From contig NZ_CAJYOJ010000002.1 in assembly GCF_913776295.1 (NCBI RefSeq), forward strand, positions 1-64,000: a DNA stretch of 64,000 bases, read 5' to 3'. The stretch comes from an uncultured Pedobacter sp. GTDB taxonomy: Bacteria; Bacteroidota; Bacteroidia; Sphingobacteriales; Sphingobacteriaceae. The position numbers and the translations under genes were made by a program. Below are positions 1-8,363 of this stretch, one piece after another. Positions within the stretch are counted from its first letter, which is position 1. Every line of letters starts with the position of its first letter. The notes beneath the pieces are model-generated. The model worked only from the letters and a program-made list of their open reading frames with translations. It was not told the DNA's origin and searched no databases.

Positions 1-273
1 CCGAAAAATTTGTTAGGCCGGATTTAAGCGGAACGGAGATACGGTGCTACGGCCTAGCTACGCCGAAATGCATAGGTTCCGCAAGTCACTCATTAATAGA
101 CAATTGCAAAATAACGTCAATGGTAGCTTGTCGAAGGATCTTTGTTCAAATGCTTTAAAGACGTTTCGACAGGCTCAACGTGACAAATATGCTATAAAAT
201 ATAGCGCTAATGTGGTCTTAGCGTCTCGCTAAGTCCAGCTGTCACCATCATTCGAAGATGTTCCTGTGCTACA
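1..273. repeat. Gene-free segment with Bacteroidota-type intergenic repeat
   Basis: No convincing gene is visible before the acetyltransferase. Around 126-192 there are two arms related to GCTTGTCGAAGG and CGTTTCGACAGGCTCA, a pattern common in non-coding repeats of Pedobacter and Flavobacterium genomes. A 62-codon open frame at 44-232 has no family resemblance and runs through this repeat, so I do not call it a gene. The left edge may hold the end of a neighbouring unit outside the window. Confidence 0.4.
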
Positions 274-798
274 TCAGATAACTTTAATCATTTTTACCAG
301 TTCCAATTTTTCACCATCCGGGAGCGGCTCTGTTATCTGGTCCATTTCCTTAAAACCCATCGCCTGATAAAGCGGTACTCCAGGCAGTGTGGCACCGAGG
401 GCTAAGTTGGAAAATCCATTTTTCCTGGCTTCATCCTCGCAAAAATCCATGATTTTCCGGCCGATTCCTCTTCTGGCATAATTTGGGTGAACAAAAAAGG
501 CCCTGATTCTTGCTGGTTCGGTTAACGGGTCTAATAGCGTATCCTGCAATTCTTTATGCTGATCACCGCCATATAAAGTTTTTCGCCTGCTCCATCCACC
601 GCAGCCCGCAATGATACCATCTATTTCAAACACGTAATAAGTACCATCGCTGATCAATTGGGTATCGATTCCAAAAATATATTTTAACGCACTATCAATT
701 TGATTAGTTGTATAATAATCTTTACTTAAACCCCGAACGGAATCATTTAAAAGTTTTTTCAATTCCGGAATATCCTGAAAGGTTGCTGGTCGTATCAT
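274..798 (-). CDS. GNAT family N-acetyltransferase
   Basis: A 174-residue GCN5-related acetyltransferase, expected to move an acetyl group from acetyl-CoA to an amine; the substrate is unknown. The fold is visible as a strand-rich core (VFEIDGIIAGCGGW around residues 56-69) followed by the acetyl-CoA loop in FFVHPNYARRGIGRKIMDF around residues 101-119, with the R-R-G-I-G signature. Length is normal for a single GNAT domain. The gene lies 49 bp downstream of the MarR regulator on the same strand and is probably co-transcribed with it, a common pairing in which the regulator controls the acetyltransferase. The function assignment is to family only. Confidence 0.9.
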   Translation of the reverse strand: MIRPATFQDIPELKKLLNDSVRGLSKDYYTTNQIDSALKYIFGIDTQLISDGTYYVFEIDGIIAGCGGWSRRKTLYGGDQHKELQDTLLDPLTEPARIRAFFVHPNYARRGIGRKIMDFCEDEARKNGFSNLALGATLPGVPLYQAMGFKEMDQITEPLPDGEKLELVKMIKVI

Positions 799-847
799 CG
801 TCTGTTCAAATCATTTTTAATTCATCATTTCGCTTTATTTACATGTT

Positions 848-1285
848 TTAGCTGGCAGATTTTTGATTCAAAATTTCCATGATGGAGTTCATATGCAACG
901 CAAGTTGTTTAATCTCTGTAGCCGATAAATCTCTTAGCAATTCTTCAAGTTGCTTATCGGCCAATGTGTTTAAAGCATTTAACTCCAGCTTTCCTTTAGC
1001 AGTTAAACCGATCTGGCTTGTCCTGGCGTCTTTTCCCGATTTCGATTTAATGATCAGTTTATTTTTTTCAAACTTCTTTAATACCCGGCTTAAATAACTC
1101 TTATCAATGCGCATTGCCTCAATAATTTCTGAGGCATTCTTCTTCCCCAGTGATATTTCAAATAATATCCTCGCTTCGGTTAAGGTATACTGCGTTTCCA
1201 GGTAGTCCTTATCCAGCACTCCTATCAGATTGGTATAGTAACGGTTAAAGGCACGCATACTGCCTATGATTATTGATTTATCCAC
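848..1285 (-). CDS. MarR family transcriptional regulator
   Basis: A 145-residue winged-helix regulator of the MarR family, expected to act as a dimer on a palindromic operator. The DNA-binding helices are around residues 40-75 (ARILFEISLGKKNASEI, IDKSYLSRVLKKFEKNKLI) with the wing near SGKDARTSQIGLTAKG. The start taken here is GTG, which sits directly against an AAGGAG motif, so an internal ATG at 1258 (residue 10) is possible. A near-perfect palindrome 43 bp upstream suggests autoregulation. It precedes the GNAT gene in the same direction. The ligand is unknown. Confidence 0.9.
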   Translation of the reverse strand: MDKSIIIGSMRAFNRYYTNLIGVLDKDYLETQYTLTEARILFEISLGKKNASEIIEAMRIDKSYLSRVLKKFEKNKLIIKSKSGKDARTSQIGLTAKGKLELNALNTLADKQLEELLRDLSATEIKQLALHMNSIMEILNQKSAS

Positions 1286-1327
1286 TCCTTAATATATGTT
1301 TTAAAAGATGAATGCTAAACTAATCAT

Positions 1328-1350
1328 AATAGTTGACTTAGTCAACCATT
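1328..1350. promoter_or_regulatory. Putative MarR operator palindrome
   Basis: Arms AATAGTTGAC and GTCAACCATT flank a TTA spacer; the core GTTGAC-TTA-GTCAAC is a perfect inverted repeat and the outer bases match 9 of 10. TTGAC-n-GTCAA dyads of this spacing are typical MarR-family sites. It lies just upstream of the MarR gene, which supports autoregulation of the MarR-GNAT unit. Binding is inferred. Confidence 0.65.
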
Positions 1351-1523
1351 ATTAGGCGATAACACCGGTCACTGACAATATTTTAAATGTGCTGAAAAAG
1401 CATTGAGGGTTTAAACAGAATTTAAAAATACAATCTCATTTTTTGCTGAGCCAGCCAAGTTTAAGCAGTCCCCCCCGATCACTGGTGCTAACCATGTTTT
1501 TAAACGTAAACCATCATTCTTAT

Positions 1524-2024
1524 TTAGTGAGGAAGTTTATCTCTGAAATGACCGTAAACCCAGGTGCCGGCAATCGCACTTAAAAGGGTAACGCCGATAA
1601 CGGTTGCACCTGTTCCGATCTGTGCAAATAAGGGGCCCGGGCAGGCTCCTGTAATGGCCCAGCCGAAGCCAAAAATCAAACCTCCGTAAATTTGACCTTT
1701 GTTGAATGTTTTGGGCGCAATGGTAATGGGCTCGCCGGAAATGGTTCTGATATCGAACTTCTTAATCAGCCAGATGGAAACCATGCCCACAAAAATGGCA
1801 CTACCAATTATTCCGTACATGTGAAACGACTGTAAACGAAACATTTCCTGTATGCGAAACCAACTGATGACTTCTGATTTGACAAATATGATACCGAAGA
1901 AAATGCCTATCACCAGGTATTTAATATTGTGATACCATTTAGATGGCAAACTATTCTGATTAACACACAATTCGTCTGACCCGGGAAGACCTAAATCCTT
2001 ATCCGTATTGCTATGATTTTGCAT
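1524..2024 (-). CDS. YeeE/YedE family sulfur transporter, C-terminal half (DUF6691-type)
   Basis: A 166-residue membrane protein with about four hydrophobic segments (LVIGIFFGIIFV, MYGIIGSAIFVGMVSIWLI, IYGGLIFGFGWAITGACPG, GTGATVIGVTLLSAIAGTWVYG). The G-A-C-P-G-P motif around residue 130 matches the conserved cysteine loop of the YeeE/YedE (TsuA) family, which imports thiosulfate or related sulfur species. In many Bacteroidota the transporter is split into two adjacent genes; this is the second half and the first lies 11 bp upstream. Both are probably translated together and form one pore. Sulfur as substrate is supported by the downstream persulfide dioxygenase and exporter genes. Confidence 0.85.
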   Translation of the reverse strand: MQNHSNTDKDLGLPGSDELCVNQNSLPSKWYHNIKYLVIGIFFGIIFVKSEVISWFRIQEMFRLQSFHMYGIIGSAIFVGMVSIWLIKKFDIRTISGEPITIAPKTFNKGQIYGGLIFGFGWAITGACPGPLFAQIGTGATVIGVTLLSAIAGTWVYGHFRDKLPH

Positions 2025-2035
2025 TTTTTGAAGTT

Positions 2036-2599
2036 TTAGAGTGAAAGGATCAGGGGTAAAATAAAATTAGCCATCGCAAAACCGCCAACCATAAAGCAGA
2101 TGGTAGCAATCAGTGATGGTAATTGCAGGTTTGATAAACCCATAATGGCGTGTCCGCTTGTACAGCCGCCCGCGTACCGTGTACCGAAACCAACAAAAAA
2201 ACCACCAATGATCATTAATATAAATCCTTTGAGTGTAAGCAGCGATTCCCAGTTGAAAATTTGTTCGGGCACCATATTATTATAATCGGTAATGCCATAA
2301 CCTGCAAGTTCGGCGGCTAATTTTGGATTTACCTCAACCGGATCGGGATTGCCCAGCAGGTTAACAGCTATTGCACCGCCCAGAAAAATACCGAAAACGA
2401 AAAATAAATTCCACATTTCTTTTTTCCAGTCGTATCTGAAAAATGGAATATTGGCCGGTATACACATCGCACAAATGTGCCGTAATGATGAACTGATGCC
2501 GAATGATTTATTTCCTACAATCAACAATGCAGGAACAGTCAGGCCAATTAAAGGGCCTGCTACATACCATGCCCAGGGGTGTTTTATAAATTCTATCAT
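2036..2599 (-). CDS. YeeE/YedE family sulfur transporter, N-terminal half
   Basis: A 187-residue inner-membrane protein with about five hydrophobic helices. The motif G-G-C-T-S-G-H near residues 144-150 holds the cysteine conserved in YeeE/YedE transporters, where the thiol relays thiosulfate or persulfide sulfur across the membrane. It pairs with the shorter partner 11 bp downstream, which carries a second cysteine loop (ACPGP). The two genes are minus strand and follow the persulfide dioxygenase gene after a 210-bp gap that contains a dispersed GCTGAA...TTCAG-type repeat around 2700-2775. The substrate is inferred from the family and neighbours. Confidence 0.88.
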   Translation of the reverse strand: MIEFIKHPWAWYVAGPLIGLTVPALLIVGNKSFGISSSLRHICAMCIPANIPFFRYDWKKEMWNLFFVFGIFLGGAIAVNLLGNPDPVEVNPKLAAELAGYGITDYNNMVPEQIFNWESLLTLKGFILMIIGGFFVGFGTRYAGGCTSGHAIMGLSNLQLPSLIATICFMVGGFAMANFILPLILSL

Positions 2600-2809
2600 T
2601 TTTTAAATTATTAATTATTAACCTGAATTAGATAATTATCTGTTAAAAATAGTGCTTTAAAAGCAATTGATTTCAATGTATTCGCCATGCTGAATTTATC
2701 TCAACATCTTGTTGTCATAAAAGACGCTGAAATGCATTACATTCAGTGAGTTGGCTAAGGCCCGGTTCAGGGTGACGACGCTGAATTAAAGATATTTATA
2801 GCTGAATTA

Positions 2810-4213
2810 TTAATCGAATTCAGAGGCAATTGTTTTACCTTCAGCAGCCAGCCATTCATGCATTCCGCCCGAAAAATTCTTTACGTTTTTGAAACCATTT
2901 TTTGCCAGTATAGCGTAAGCTATCGCCGAACGGTCGCCCGCCTGACAGTGAACAACGACCTGTTTATCCCTGCTGATTTTATCCAGATGATCGGGAAGGG
3001 TTCCTACAAAAACATGATTTGCCCCTTCAATATGTCCTGCCTCATATTCGGCAGCACCTCGTACATCTATAATCTGAACATCTTCATTGCTGATGTATGT
3101 TTTAAACTCATCAATTGAAATCAGGTCAACCTTTTGCAGTTCAATACCCAAATCATTCACATCAGTAATGTAACCGTAAACGTTATCCAGTCCGATACGC
3201 ATTAATTTTCGGGTAAGGTCTTCTATTTGCCGATCATCACAAACCAATACAAACTGTTCCTGATAATTAAGCAGCCAACCCATCCATGTTGAGAAGGTAT
3301 TATTGCCCTGAATGTTCAGGCTACCCGGAATAAAACCGTTGGCAAAATTTTTCTTATCTCTTGCATCTATCACTTTTAATCCGTTTCGATAAGCATTTAA
3401 AAACGCTGAACCGGATAATTTCTGATATTTGGGTACTTCTATCAATAACTTACGATCAACCTTATTCAAATGTTTCATCATGGCAAAATATTTAGGCGGC
3501 TCAGGCTGGTCGGTTAAAAGCAGATCTGTAAATTCTTGTTCATTATCATCATGTTGAAATGCCCAGTTGCGGATTTTCTCGTAGCCCACGGTTGAACTGT
3601 GTACTGCACCCAAAGCCTTTCCGCATGCCGAACCTGCTCCATGGGCCGACCAAACCTGCAGGTATTCGGGCAATGCAGCAAACTTTTTCAACGACTGGAA
3701 CATTTGTTTAGCACCGGCTTCCTTTGTCCCGATCAGCCCGGCGGCTTTTTCCAGCAAATCTGGGCGACCAACATCGCCCACAAAAACAAAATCGCCTGTA
3801 AATACCATCAACGGTTTATCGGTAGCTGGATGGTCAGTTAATAAAAAGCTGATGCTTTCTGGGGTATGGCCGGGTGTGTGCATAACCGCTAAGGTTAAAT
3901 TTCCTACCCTTATGATATCCCCATCTTTCAACCCATGGTGTGGGAACTGATATTGCCAGTCTTCGCCCCCCTCATCCGAAAGATACATTGTTGCCCCGGT
4001 AACGGTACTCAATTCTCTTGAGCCGCAAAGAAAATCTGCGTGTATGTGGGTTTCGGCGATATGTGTAATACGCAGATTATTTTGCCTGGCAATTTCCAGG
4101 TACACATCTATATCTCTTTTAGCATCTATTACGATGGCTTCGCCGGTAGCCTGACAGCCTATTACATAACTGCCCTGCGCTAAACTTTTATCAAATAAGT
4201 GTTGAAAAAACAT
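2810..4213 (-). CDS. MBL-fold persulfide dioxygenase fused to two rhodanese domains
   Basis: A 467-residue cytoplasmic protein. Residues 1-245 are a metallo-beta-lactamase fold of the ETHE1/persulfide dioxygenase type: THIHADF near 56, HTPGHTPES near 113, GDFVFVGDVGRPDLL near 140, SAHGAGSACG near 189. Residues 255-355 and 370-465 are two rhodanese domains. The second has a canonical active loop (HCQAGDRS, cysteine nucleophile); the first has VCDDRQ and may be degenerate. Such fusions oxidise glutathione or protein persulfide to sulfite and move sulfane sulfur between carriers. The sixth residue of the usual HxHxDH motif is Phe, compatible with the single iron site of ETHE1-type enzymes. It sits between a sulfite exporter and a sulfur importer gene, so the pathway reads import, oxidation and export. 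Confidence 0.9.
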   Translation of the reverse strand: MFFQHLFDKSLAQGSYVIGCQATGEAIVIDAKRDIDVYLEIARQNNLRITHIAETHIHADFLCGSRELSTVTGATMYLSDEGGEDWQYQFPHHGLKDGDIIRVGNLTLAVMHTPGHTPESISFLLTDHPATDKPLMVFTGDFVFVGDVGRPDLLEKAAGLIGTKEAGAKQMFQSLKKFAALPEYLQVWSAHGAGSACGKALGAVHSSTVGYEKIRNWAFQHDDNEQEFTDLLLTDQPEPPKYFAMMKHLNKVDRKLLIEVPKYQKLSGSAFLNAYRNGLKVIDARDKKNFANGFIPGSLNIQGNNTFSTWMGWLLNYQEQFVLVCDDRQIEDLTRKLMRIGLDNVYGYITDVNDLGIELQKVDLISIDEFKTYISNEDVQIIDVRGAAEYEAGHIEGANHVFVGTLPDHLDKISRDKQVVVHCQAGDRSAIAYAILAKNGFKNVKNFSGGMHEWLAAEGKTIASEFD

Positions 4214-4281
4214 AATCTTTATTTTTAATAATTAACTATTTTGCTGCTTAATAAACTGATTGAATTTTATTGCGCTACCCA

Positions 4282-5079
4282 TCATTTTAACAAGGTTTCT
4301 TTGATAATGATATAAATTCCCATTACGAGCACAAACCAACCGAAAGCGGGCCTGAGTTTTTTACCTTCAATTTTTGCAGACAGAAAACTGCCAATGAGAA
4401 TACCGGCAATGGCCATAAAAGTTATGGTTAACAAAAAATGCCAATGAACAGCGGTATGGGCAAGTGAAAATACAAAACCTACTAAAGAATTTGTAGAAAT
4501 GATCAGAAGTGACGTTCCAACAGCTGCTTTCATCGGGAGTTTAAGCAAATTAGACAGTACCGGAATAATTAAAAAGCCGCCGCCTGCACCAATAAAACCG
4601 GTAATTATGCCCACTAAAATTCCCGTTGAAAAAACTAAAGGATAATTAAATTGCTGTTTCTTTGGTTTATCACCACCTGCCTGTTCGTCTTTTTTAATCA
4701 TGCTGTACGAAGCAAGAACCATCAGCACCGCAAAAATCAACATCAAAAAAATGTTTTTGGTGAGGATAAAACTTCCGGTACTAAAAATTTGGCCGGGAAT
4801 AACAGGCATGATGTAAGCTCGGGTAAGAAAAACAGAAATGATGGATGGAATACCAAACACGGCTGCCATTTTTGTGTTAACCAATCGCTTTTTAAAATAG
4901 GAAAATGAACCCGTTACACTTGTTGCACCAACAATAAAAAGCGAGTAATTGGTTGCCAGTGCAGCATCAACACCGAACAGATAGACTAAAACGGGAACGG
5001 TAAGTATACTTCCGCCGCCACCGATTAAACCTAATGAGATACCGATAAAAATTGAAGCGATGTAACCAGCTACTTGCAT
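4282..5079 (-). CDS. Sulfite exporter TauE/SafE family protein
   Basis: About 265 residues and eight hydrophobic segments in two repeats. Each repeat starts with a glycine-rich loop (GLIGGGGSILTVPVL near residue 18; GFIGAGGGFLIIPVL in the second half), the hallmark of TauE/SafE transporters that export sulfite, sulfonates or related organosulfur anions. The start chosen is the ATG at 5079 (MQVAGYIASIF); the frame extends 15 codons further upstream but that part has no membrane or family character. It lies between a Crp/Fnr regulator and the persulfide dioxygenase on one strand and probably removes the sulfite made by that enzyme. Confidence 0.88.
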   Translation of the reverse strand: MQVAGYIASIFIGISLGLIGGGGSILTVPVLVYLFGVDAALATNYSLFIVGATSVTGSFSYFKKRLVNTKMAAVFGIPSIISVFLTRAYIMPVIPGQIFSTGSFILTKNIFLMLIFAVLMVLASYSMIKKDEQAGGDKPKKQQFNYPLVFSTGILVGIITGFIGAGGGFLIIPVLSNLLKLPMKAAVGTSLLIISTNSLVGFVFSLAHTAVHWHFLLTITFMAIAGILIGSFLSAKIEGKKLRPAFGWFVLVMGIYIIIKETLLK

Positions 5080-5139
5080 TGTTTTGAAGATTGATACAGC
5101 AAAGTTGCAGCAACTCAAAAACAAATACAGCTACTTTAG

Positions 5140-5763
5140 TTACATAAGGGATATTTTATTCCTGCCCAACTGCACAATGCCATCTTCTTCCAGCTGTTTT
5201 AATAGTCTGGAAACCACTACACGGGCCGTACCAAGTTCATTGGCCAATTGTTCATGGGTGGTCTGGATGGTTTTAGATGATGCCAGCTCAGCTTTCTTTT
5301 TGATCAGATTTAATAAACGTTCGTCTACTTTTTTAAAAGAGATGGCATTTACAATTTCCAACAATTCTTCAAAACGTTTGTGATACAAGCGAAAAATATA
5401 ATCCAGCCACTGCGGATATTCTTTGATGAAGAGCGAAACTTTTTCGACCGGCAAAAAAAGAATTTCCGCGTATTCCTCTACCTCTGCCTTTACTTTACTG
5501 GTTTCGTTGTGCAAACCACCCAAAAAGGACATAATGCAACTTTCGCCCGCCCTGATGTAATACAATAAAAGCTCCCGGCCATCTTCCTCTGTCCTGCTTA
5601 CTTTCATTGTTCCTTTAATCACAATCGGAATAGAACGGATATGGGCGTTATCATTTACAATAATGCTGCCCGCCTGATAGCTTTTGAGTATGCTATGCTG
5701 ATATAGTTTTTCAACCAGTTCGGGCGAAGACTTAAATTCTGTTATTTGTTGCAAACCATCCAT
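5140..5763 (-). CDS. Crp/Fnr family transcriptional regulator of the sulfur module
   Basis: A 207-residue two-domain regulator: cyclic-nucleotide-binding-like beta-roll at residues 15-125 and a Crp-type helix-turn-helix at about 140-205 (THEQLANELGTARVVVSRLLKQLEEDG). It lacks an Fnr-type N-terminal cysteine cluster. The cysteine in GESCIMSF near residue 75 is notable: Bacteroidota Crp-like regulators next to persulfide dioxygenase genes often carry C-I-M in this loop, and a thiol sensor is plausible. It starts the sulfur gene cluster, 60 bp ahead of the TauE gene on the same strand. A dyad 10 bp before its start codon suggests autorepression. Confidence 0.88.
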   Translation of the reverse strand: MDGLQQITEFKSSPELVEKLYQHSILKSYQAGSIIVNDNAHIRSIPIVIKGTMKVSRTEEDGRELLLYYIRAGESCIMSFLGGLHNETSKVKAEVEEYAEILFLPVEKVSLFIKEYPQWLDYIFRLYHKRFEELLEIVNAISFKKVDERLLNLIKKKAELASSKTIQTTHEQLANELGTARVVVSRLLKQLEEDGIVQLGRNKISLM

Positions 5764-5772
5764 ATTGTAAAA

Positions 5773-5791
5773 CTACGATTTTGGTTCGTAG
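5773..5791. promoter_or_regulatory. Putative Crp/Fnr operator dyad
   Basis: CTACGA and TCGTAG form a perfect 6-bp inverted repeat around a 7-base centre, 10 bases upstream of the regulator's start codon. Its position in the leader fits negative autoregulation. No second copy was seen in front of the persulfide dioxygenase or transporter genes, so control of the whole cluster may run from this promoter. Confidence 0.45.
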
Positions 5792-5952
5792 CTAAATTGT
5801 CATATTCTAAATGGAAGATTGTTGCATCATCCCAATTTACACAGATCAGCTATCATCGTTTATGGTTATTGCAAGTTTCTCTTCAACATTTATAGCTAAA
5901 TTATAAACATGTGTTACCTATCCTGTCGCTTCAGCTTTTTAAATTAGCTTAA

Positions 5953-5966
5953 GTGGTAAATACCAC
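5953..5966. promoter_or_regulatory. Palindrome upstream of the GH30 xylanase gene
   Basis: GTGGTAAATACCAC is a perfect 14-bp palindrome with a two-base centre, ending 31 bp before the xylanase start codon. It is probably an operator or a short leader hairpin. The cognate regulator is not identifiable here. Confidence 0.4.
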
Positions 5967-5996
5967 ATAACCAAATATTTAAATACATCCATCACC

Positions 5997-7241
5997 ATGA
6001 AAAAAAATCTATTCAAAGTAGCTATTGCAATGCTATTGCTGGCTGGCTGTGCTAAAAACCAGATTCAGCCTGATTTCAGTTCTGAAATGACTGCAGACAA
6101 ACAAAAAAATGCCAACGCTGATGTTTTAGCAACAGCAACGATTGACGCGGGTACAATACAACAAACCATCAAGGGTTTTGGCGGAGCAAACATTGTGGCC
6201 TGGACCGGCGACCTGACGAGCGCGCAAAGAAATACCGCATTTTCGCCTATAAATGGCATCGGACTTAGCATAGTGCGGGTCAGGGTCCCTAATTCAAGTT
6301 CAGAATTTGCTGCTGAAAAAGCAACCATAGATGCCTGCAAATCGTTCGGTGGCTCGGCTATTGCCTCCGCCTGGTCGGCGCCTGCATCGATGAAAACCAA
6401 TGGGAGTATTGTAGGTGGCAAGATCAAAACCACATCTTACGCAAATTATGCTGCACATTTAAGTGCATTTAATACGGCAGTAGGCGGGCTTGCTGCCATT
6501 AGCCCTACAAATGAACCAGATTACAAGGTTACTTATGAATCTATGGAACTCACTGCTTCGGAAGTAGCAGACTTTGTTGCTGACCAGGGAAGCAATTGTG
6601 GTGCCCCTATTATGGCGCCCGAACCTTTCCAGATGAACCAGAGCTACATCAACACTTACCTGAGCAATGCGACAGCAAAATCTAAAACAAGCTTCGTTTG
6701 CGGCCATATATATGGCAAAACCCCTTATAACCTGGGCAGCGTTGGCAAACCTGTATGGATGACCGAACACTATACCAACTCCAGTATCAGTGGAGATGAC
6801 TGGGCAAATGCCATGACGGCTGCCAAAGAAATACACGACTGTATGAATGCCGGCTGGAGTGCCTATGTATGGTGGTACATCAGACGAAGTTACGGCCCCA
6901 TCAGCGAAAGTGGGAATATTCAAAAAGTTGGTTATGTGATGGCCCAGTACGCCAGGTATGTACGCCCGGGTTTTAATAAAATAGCCTGTTCAGAAAATCC
7001 ATCAACAGGTGTGTATGTTACGGCCTATAAAAGCGGCACAAAATTAGTTGTTGTAATCATCAACCAAAATGCAGCAACCACCTATCAAAGCTTTAATTTA
7101 AGTGGCATCACCGTCTCTGGTTTCAACCGGTATTTTACAACCAGTTCGGCCAACCTTAGTACAAACAGTTTCGCTGTAACGGGTAGAAACTTTGGAATTA
7201 ACCTCGCTCCTTCCAGCGTAACTACTTTAGTTTCGTACTAA
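5997..7241 (+). CDS. GH30 subfamily 8-type glucuronoxylanase, lipoprotein
   Basis: A 414-residue secreted glycoside hydrolase. The N-terminus is a lipoprotein signal (MKKNLFKVAIAMLLLAGC, lipobox cysteine 18), then a short linker and a (beta/alpha)8 barrel with a beta side domain to the C-terminus. Acid/base Glu173 lies in SPTNEPD and nucleophile Glu257 in WMTEHY. WWYIRRSYGP near 292-301 carries the arginine pair that in GH30_8 enzymes such as XynC binds the glucuronic acid side chain of xylan, so endo-acting glucuronoxylan cleavage is the best guess. The gene stands alone on the plus strand, divergent from the sulfur regulator, with no SusCD partner beside it. Length is normal for a GH30_8 catalytic unit. 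Confidence 0.9.
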   Translation: MKKNLFKVAIAMLLLAGCAKNQIQPDFSSEMTADKQKNANADVLATATIDAGTIQQTIKGFGGANIVAWTGDLTSAQRNTAFSPINGIGLSIVRVRVPNSSSEFAAEKATIDACKSFGGSAIASAWSAPASMKTNGSIVGGKIKTTSYANYAAHLSAFNTAVGGLAAISPTNEPDYKVTYESMELTASEVADFVADQGSNCGAPIMAPEPFQMNQSYINTYLSNATAKSKTSFVCGHIYGKTPYNLGSVGKPVWMTEHYTNSSISGDDWANAMTAAKEIHDCMNAGWSAYVWWYIRRSYGPISESGNIQKVGYVMAQYARYVRPGFNKIACSENPSTGVYVTAYKSGTKLVVVIINQNAATTYQSFNLSGITVSGFNRYFTTSSANLSTNSFAVTGRNFGINLAPSSVTTLVSY

Positions 7242-8042
7242 CACGCAAATCAAAGAAAGCCTCTCTCAAAATAAACAGATTGAGTAAGAGCAGGGGAATG
7301 AATCTGGCGGTGTAATCATATTCAACTTAACGGGGCGTCTTAATGCTTTGGATAGACTTATTTAGTTGCCATTCTATCGCATTAAGACCGCCATTTTTCA
7401 AGGGAATGCCTTTCACATATTATGCTGCCAACAACCCGTAAACTCATGTCTGAAATGCGCTTGTGCTGTGTTGCAGATCTTTTTGAATACAGCTAACTAA
7501 GGTCCGTTTCGTCACAAGGATTTGTTTTAAGTTATCACTTACGGAAATGTAATTTAAGCTGCCACCTTTTTTATTTGTCTGGCTTACTAGCTCGGTGCTG
7601 AGGCTTTGCCTGGATTCGGCCACCGTAGCGGGCCTTACCACCGCTGGCACCGTTTACCCCTATCGGGCCACATGTTTCCGATCCTAATTTAATGGTGCTT
7701 GCTGTGGATTCAGGGAGCCTGTTTTGTTCTCATGTTAACGACTCCTCTTTTTGATTGTTTAGAGCGTATTTAGGATTATCGATTAAACAAACATTTTTAT
7801 CATGGTCGCTGATGGAAACGCTGGTTTCAGTTATTGGGATATTGATATTGGATCAGGTGAAGTGAAAATCGTGAGATTACAATTAATTTTCAGAGTTTAA
7901 AGGCTAACATTGAGGTGGACTTTGGACATAATCCCCAAAAGTGGCACTTTGATTTTTTTCCCACGTTATTTTACCACTTTTAATTTTAGGTAAAGCAGCA
8001 ATGCTTTACCTAGAAAGTATAATAAATCTAAGAAGAAATAAT
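7242..8042. other. 800-bp region of decayed DNA at the left edge of the defence island
   Basis: No intact gene is seen. Short coding-like stretches survive on the minus strand: about 30 codons ending at a stop near 7336 (reading ...NGGLNAIEWQLNKSIQS...), and 7444-7650, where frames switch around 7560-7735 in a way that suggests a degraded protein. None could be assigned to a family. Base composition becomes AT-rich toward the CBASS genes. I read this as worn remnants from earlier insertions or deletions. Confidence 0.4.
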
Positions 8043-8356
8043 CTATGGGAATATCCAGTCGAAATCAATTAAATGTGCTAGATTATCTGTTAGCCGACTA
8101 TCTGGATTAGATCTCAGATATTTTCCGTTAGCACCGATAACAACTGTAACTGTTTCGCCAATACTCCAAGAAGCACTTGAATAATTCCATACCCAGGTTA
8201 CAGCCATATTCCCAGGGCGCTCAAGGAGTGAAATAGCATCTGCTTAGATTTTTTGACAGCTCGTGAAGTTGAATTTTCTCCTACAGTATGAAAAGCGTAG
8301 TGAGTAATTACATTATTGGCATTTTTCCAAACGCCTGTGATTCTATATTTTGCCAT
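8043..8356 (-). pseudogene. DUF3892 family protein, broken by a one-base frameshift
   Basis: Reading from the ATG at 8356, the protein begins MAKYRITGVWKNANN and continues to residue about 42 (AVKKSK). The frame then runs into a stop after MLFHSLSALGIWL. Shifting by one base at about 8230 restores a clean frame (ADAISLLERPGNMAVTWVW...) to a TAG at 8043-8045, for a total near 104 residues. The restored sequence looks like the short DUF3892 proteins of Bacteroidota. One missing A in the run AAATCTAAG explains the break. It is the last gene of the CBASS transcription unit, 7 bp after the CapV gene, so it may be a lost accessory gene or a sequencing slip. Confidence 0.75.
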
Positions 8357-8363
8357 TAAATTT

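Noticed and set aside
44..232. 62-codon open frame at the left edge
   Set aside because: It runs through a known type of Bacteroidota intergenic repeat and shows no protein-like pattern.
7444..7650. 68-codon minus-strand frame
   Set aside because: No start context and no family; coding-like text shifts between frames around it, so it is treated as decayed DNA.
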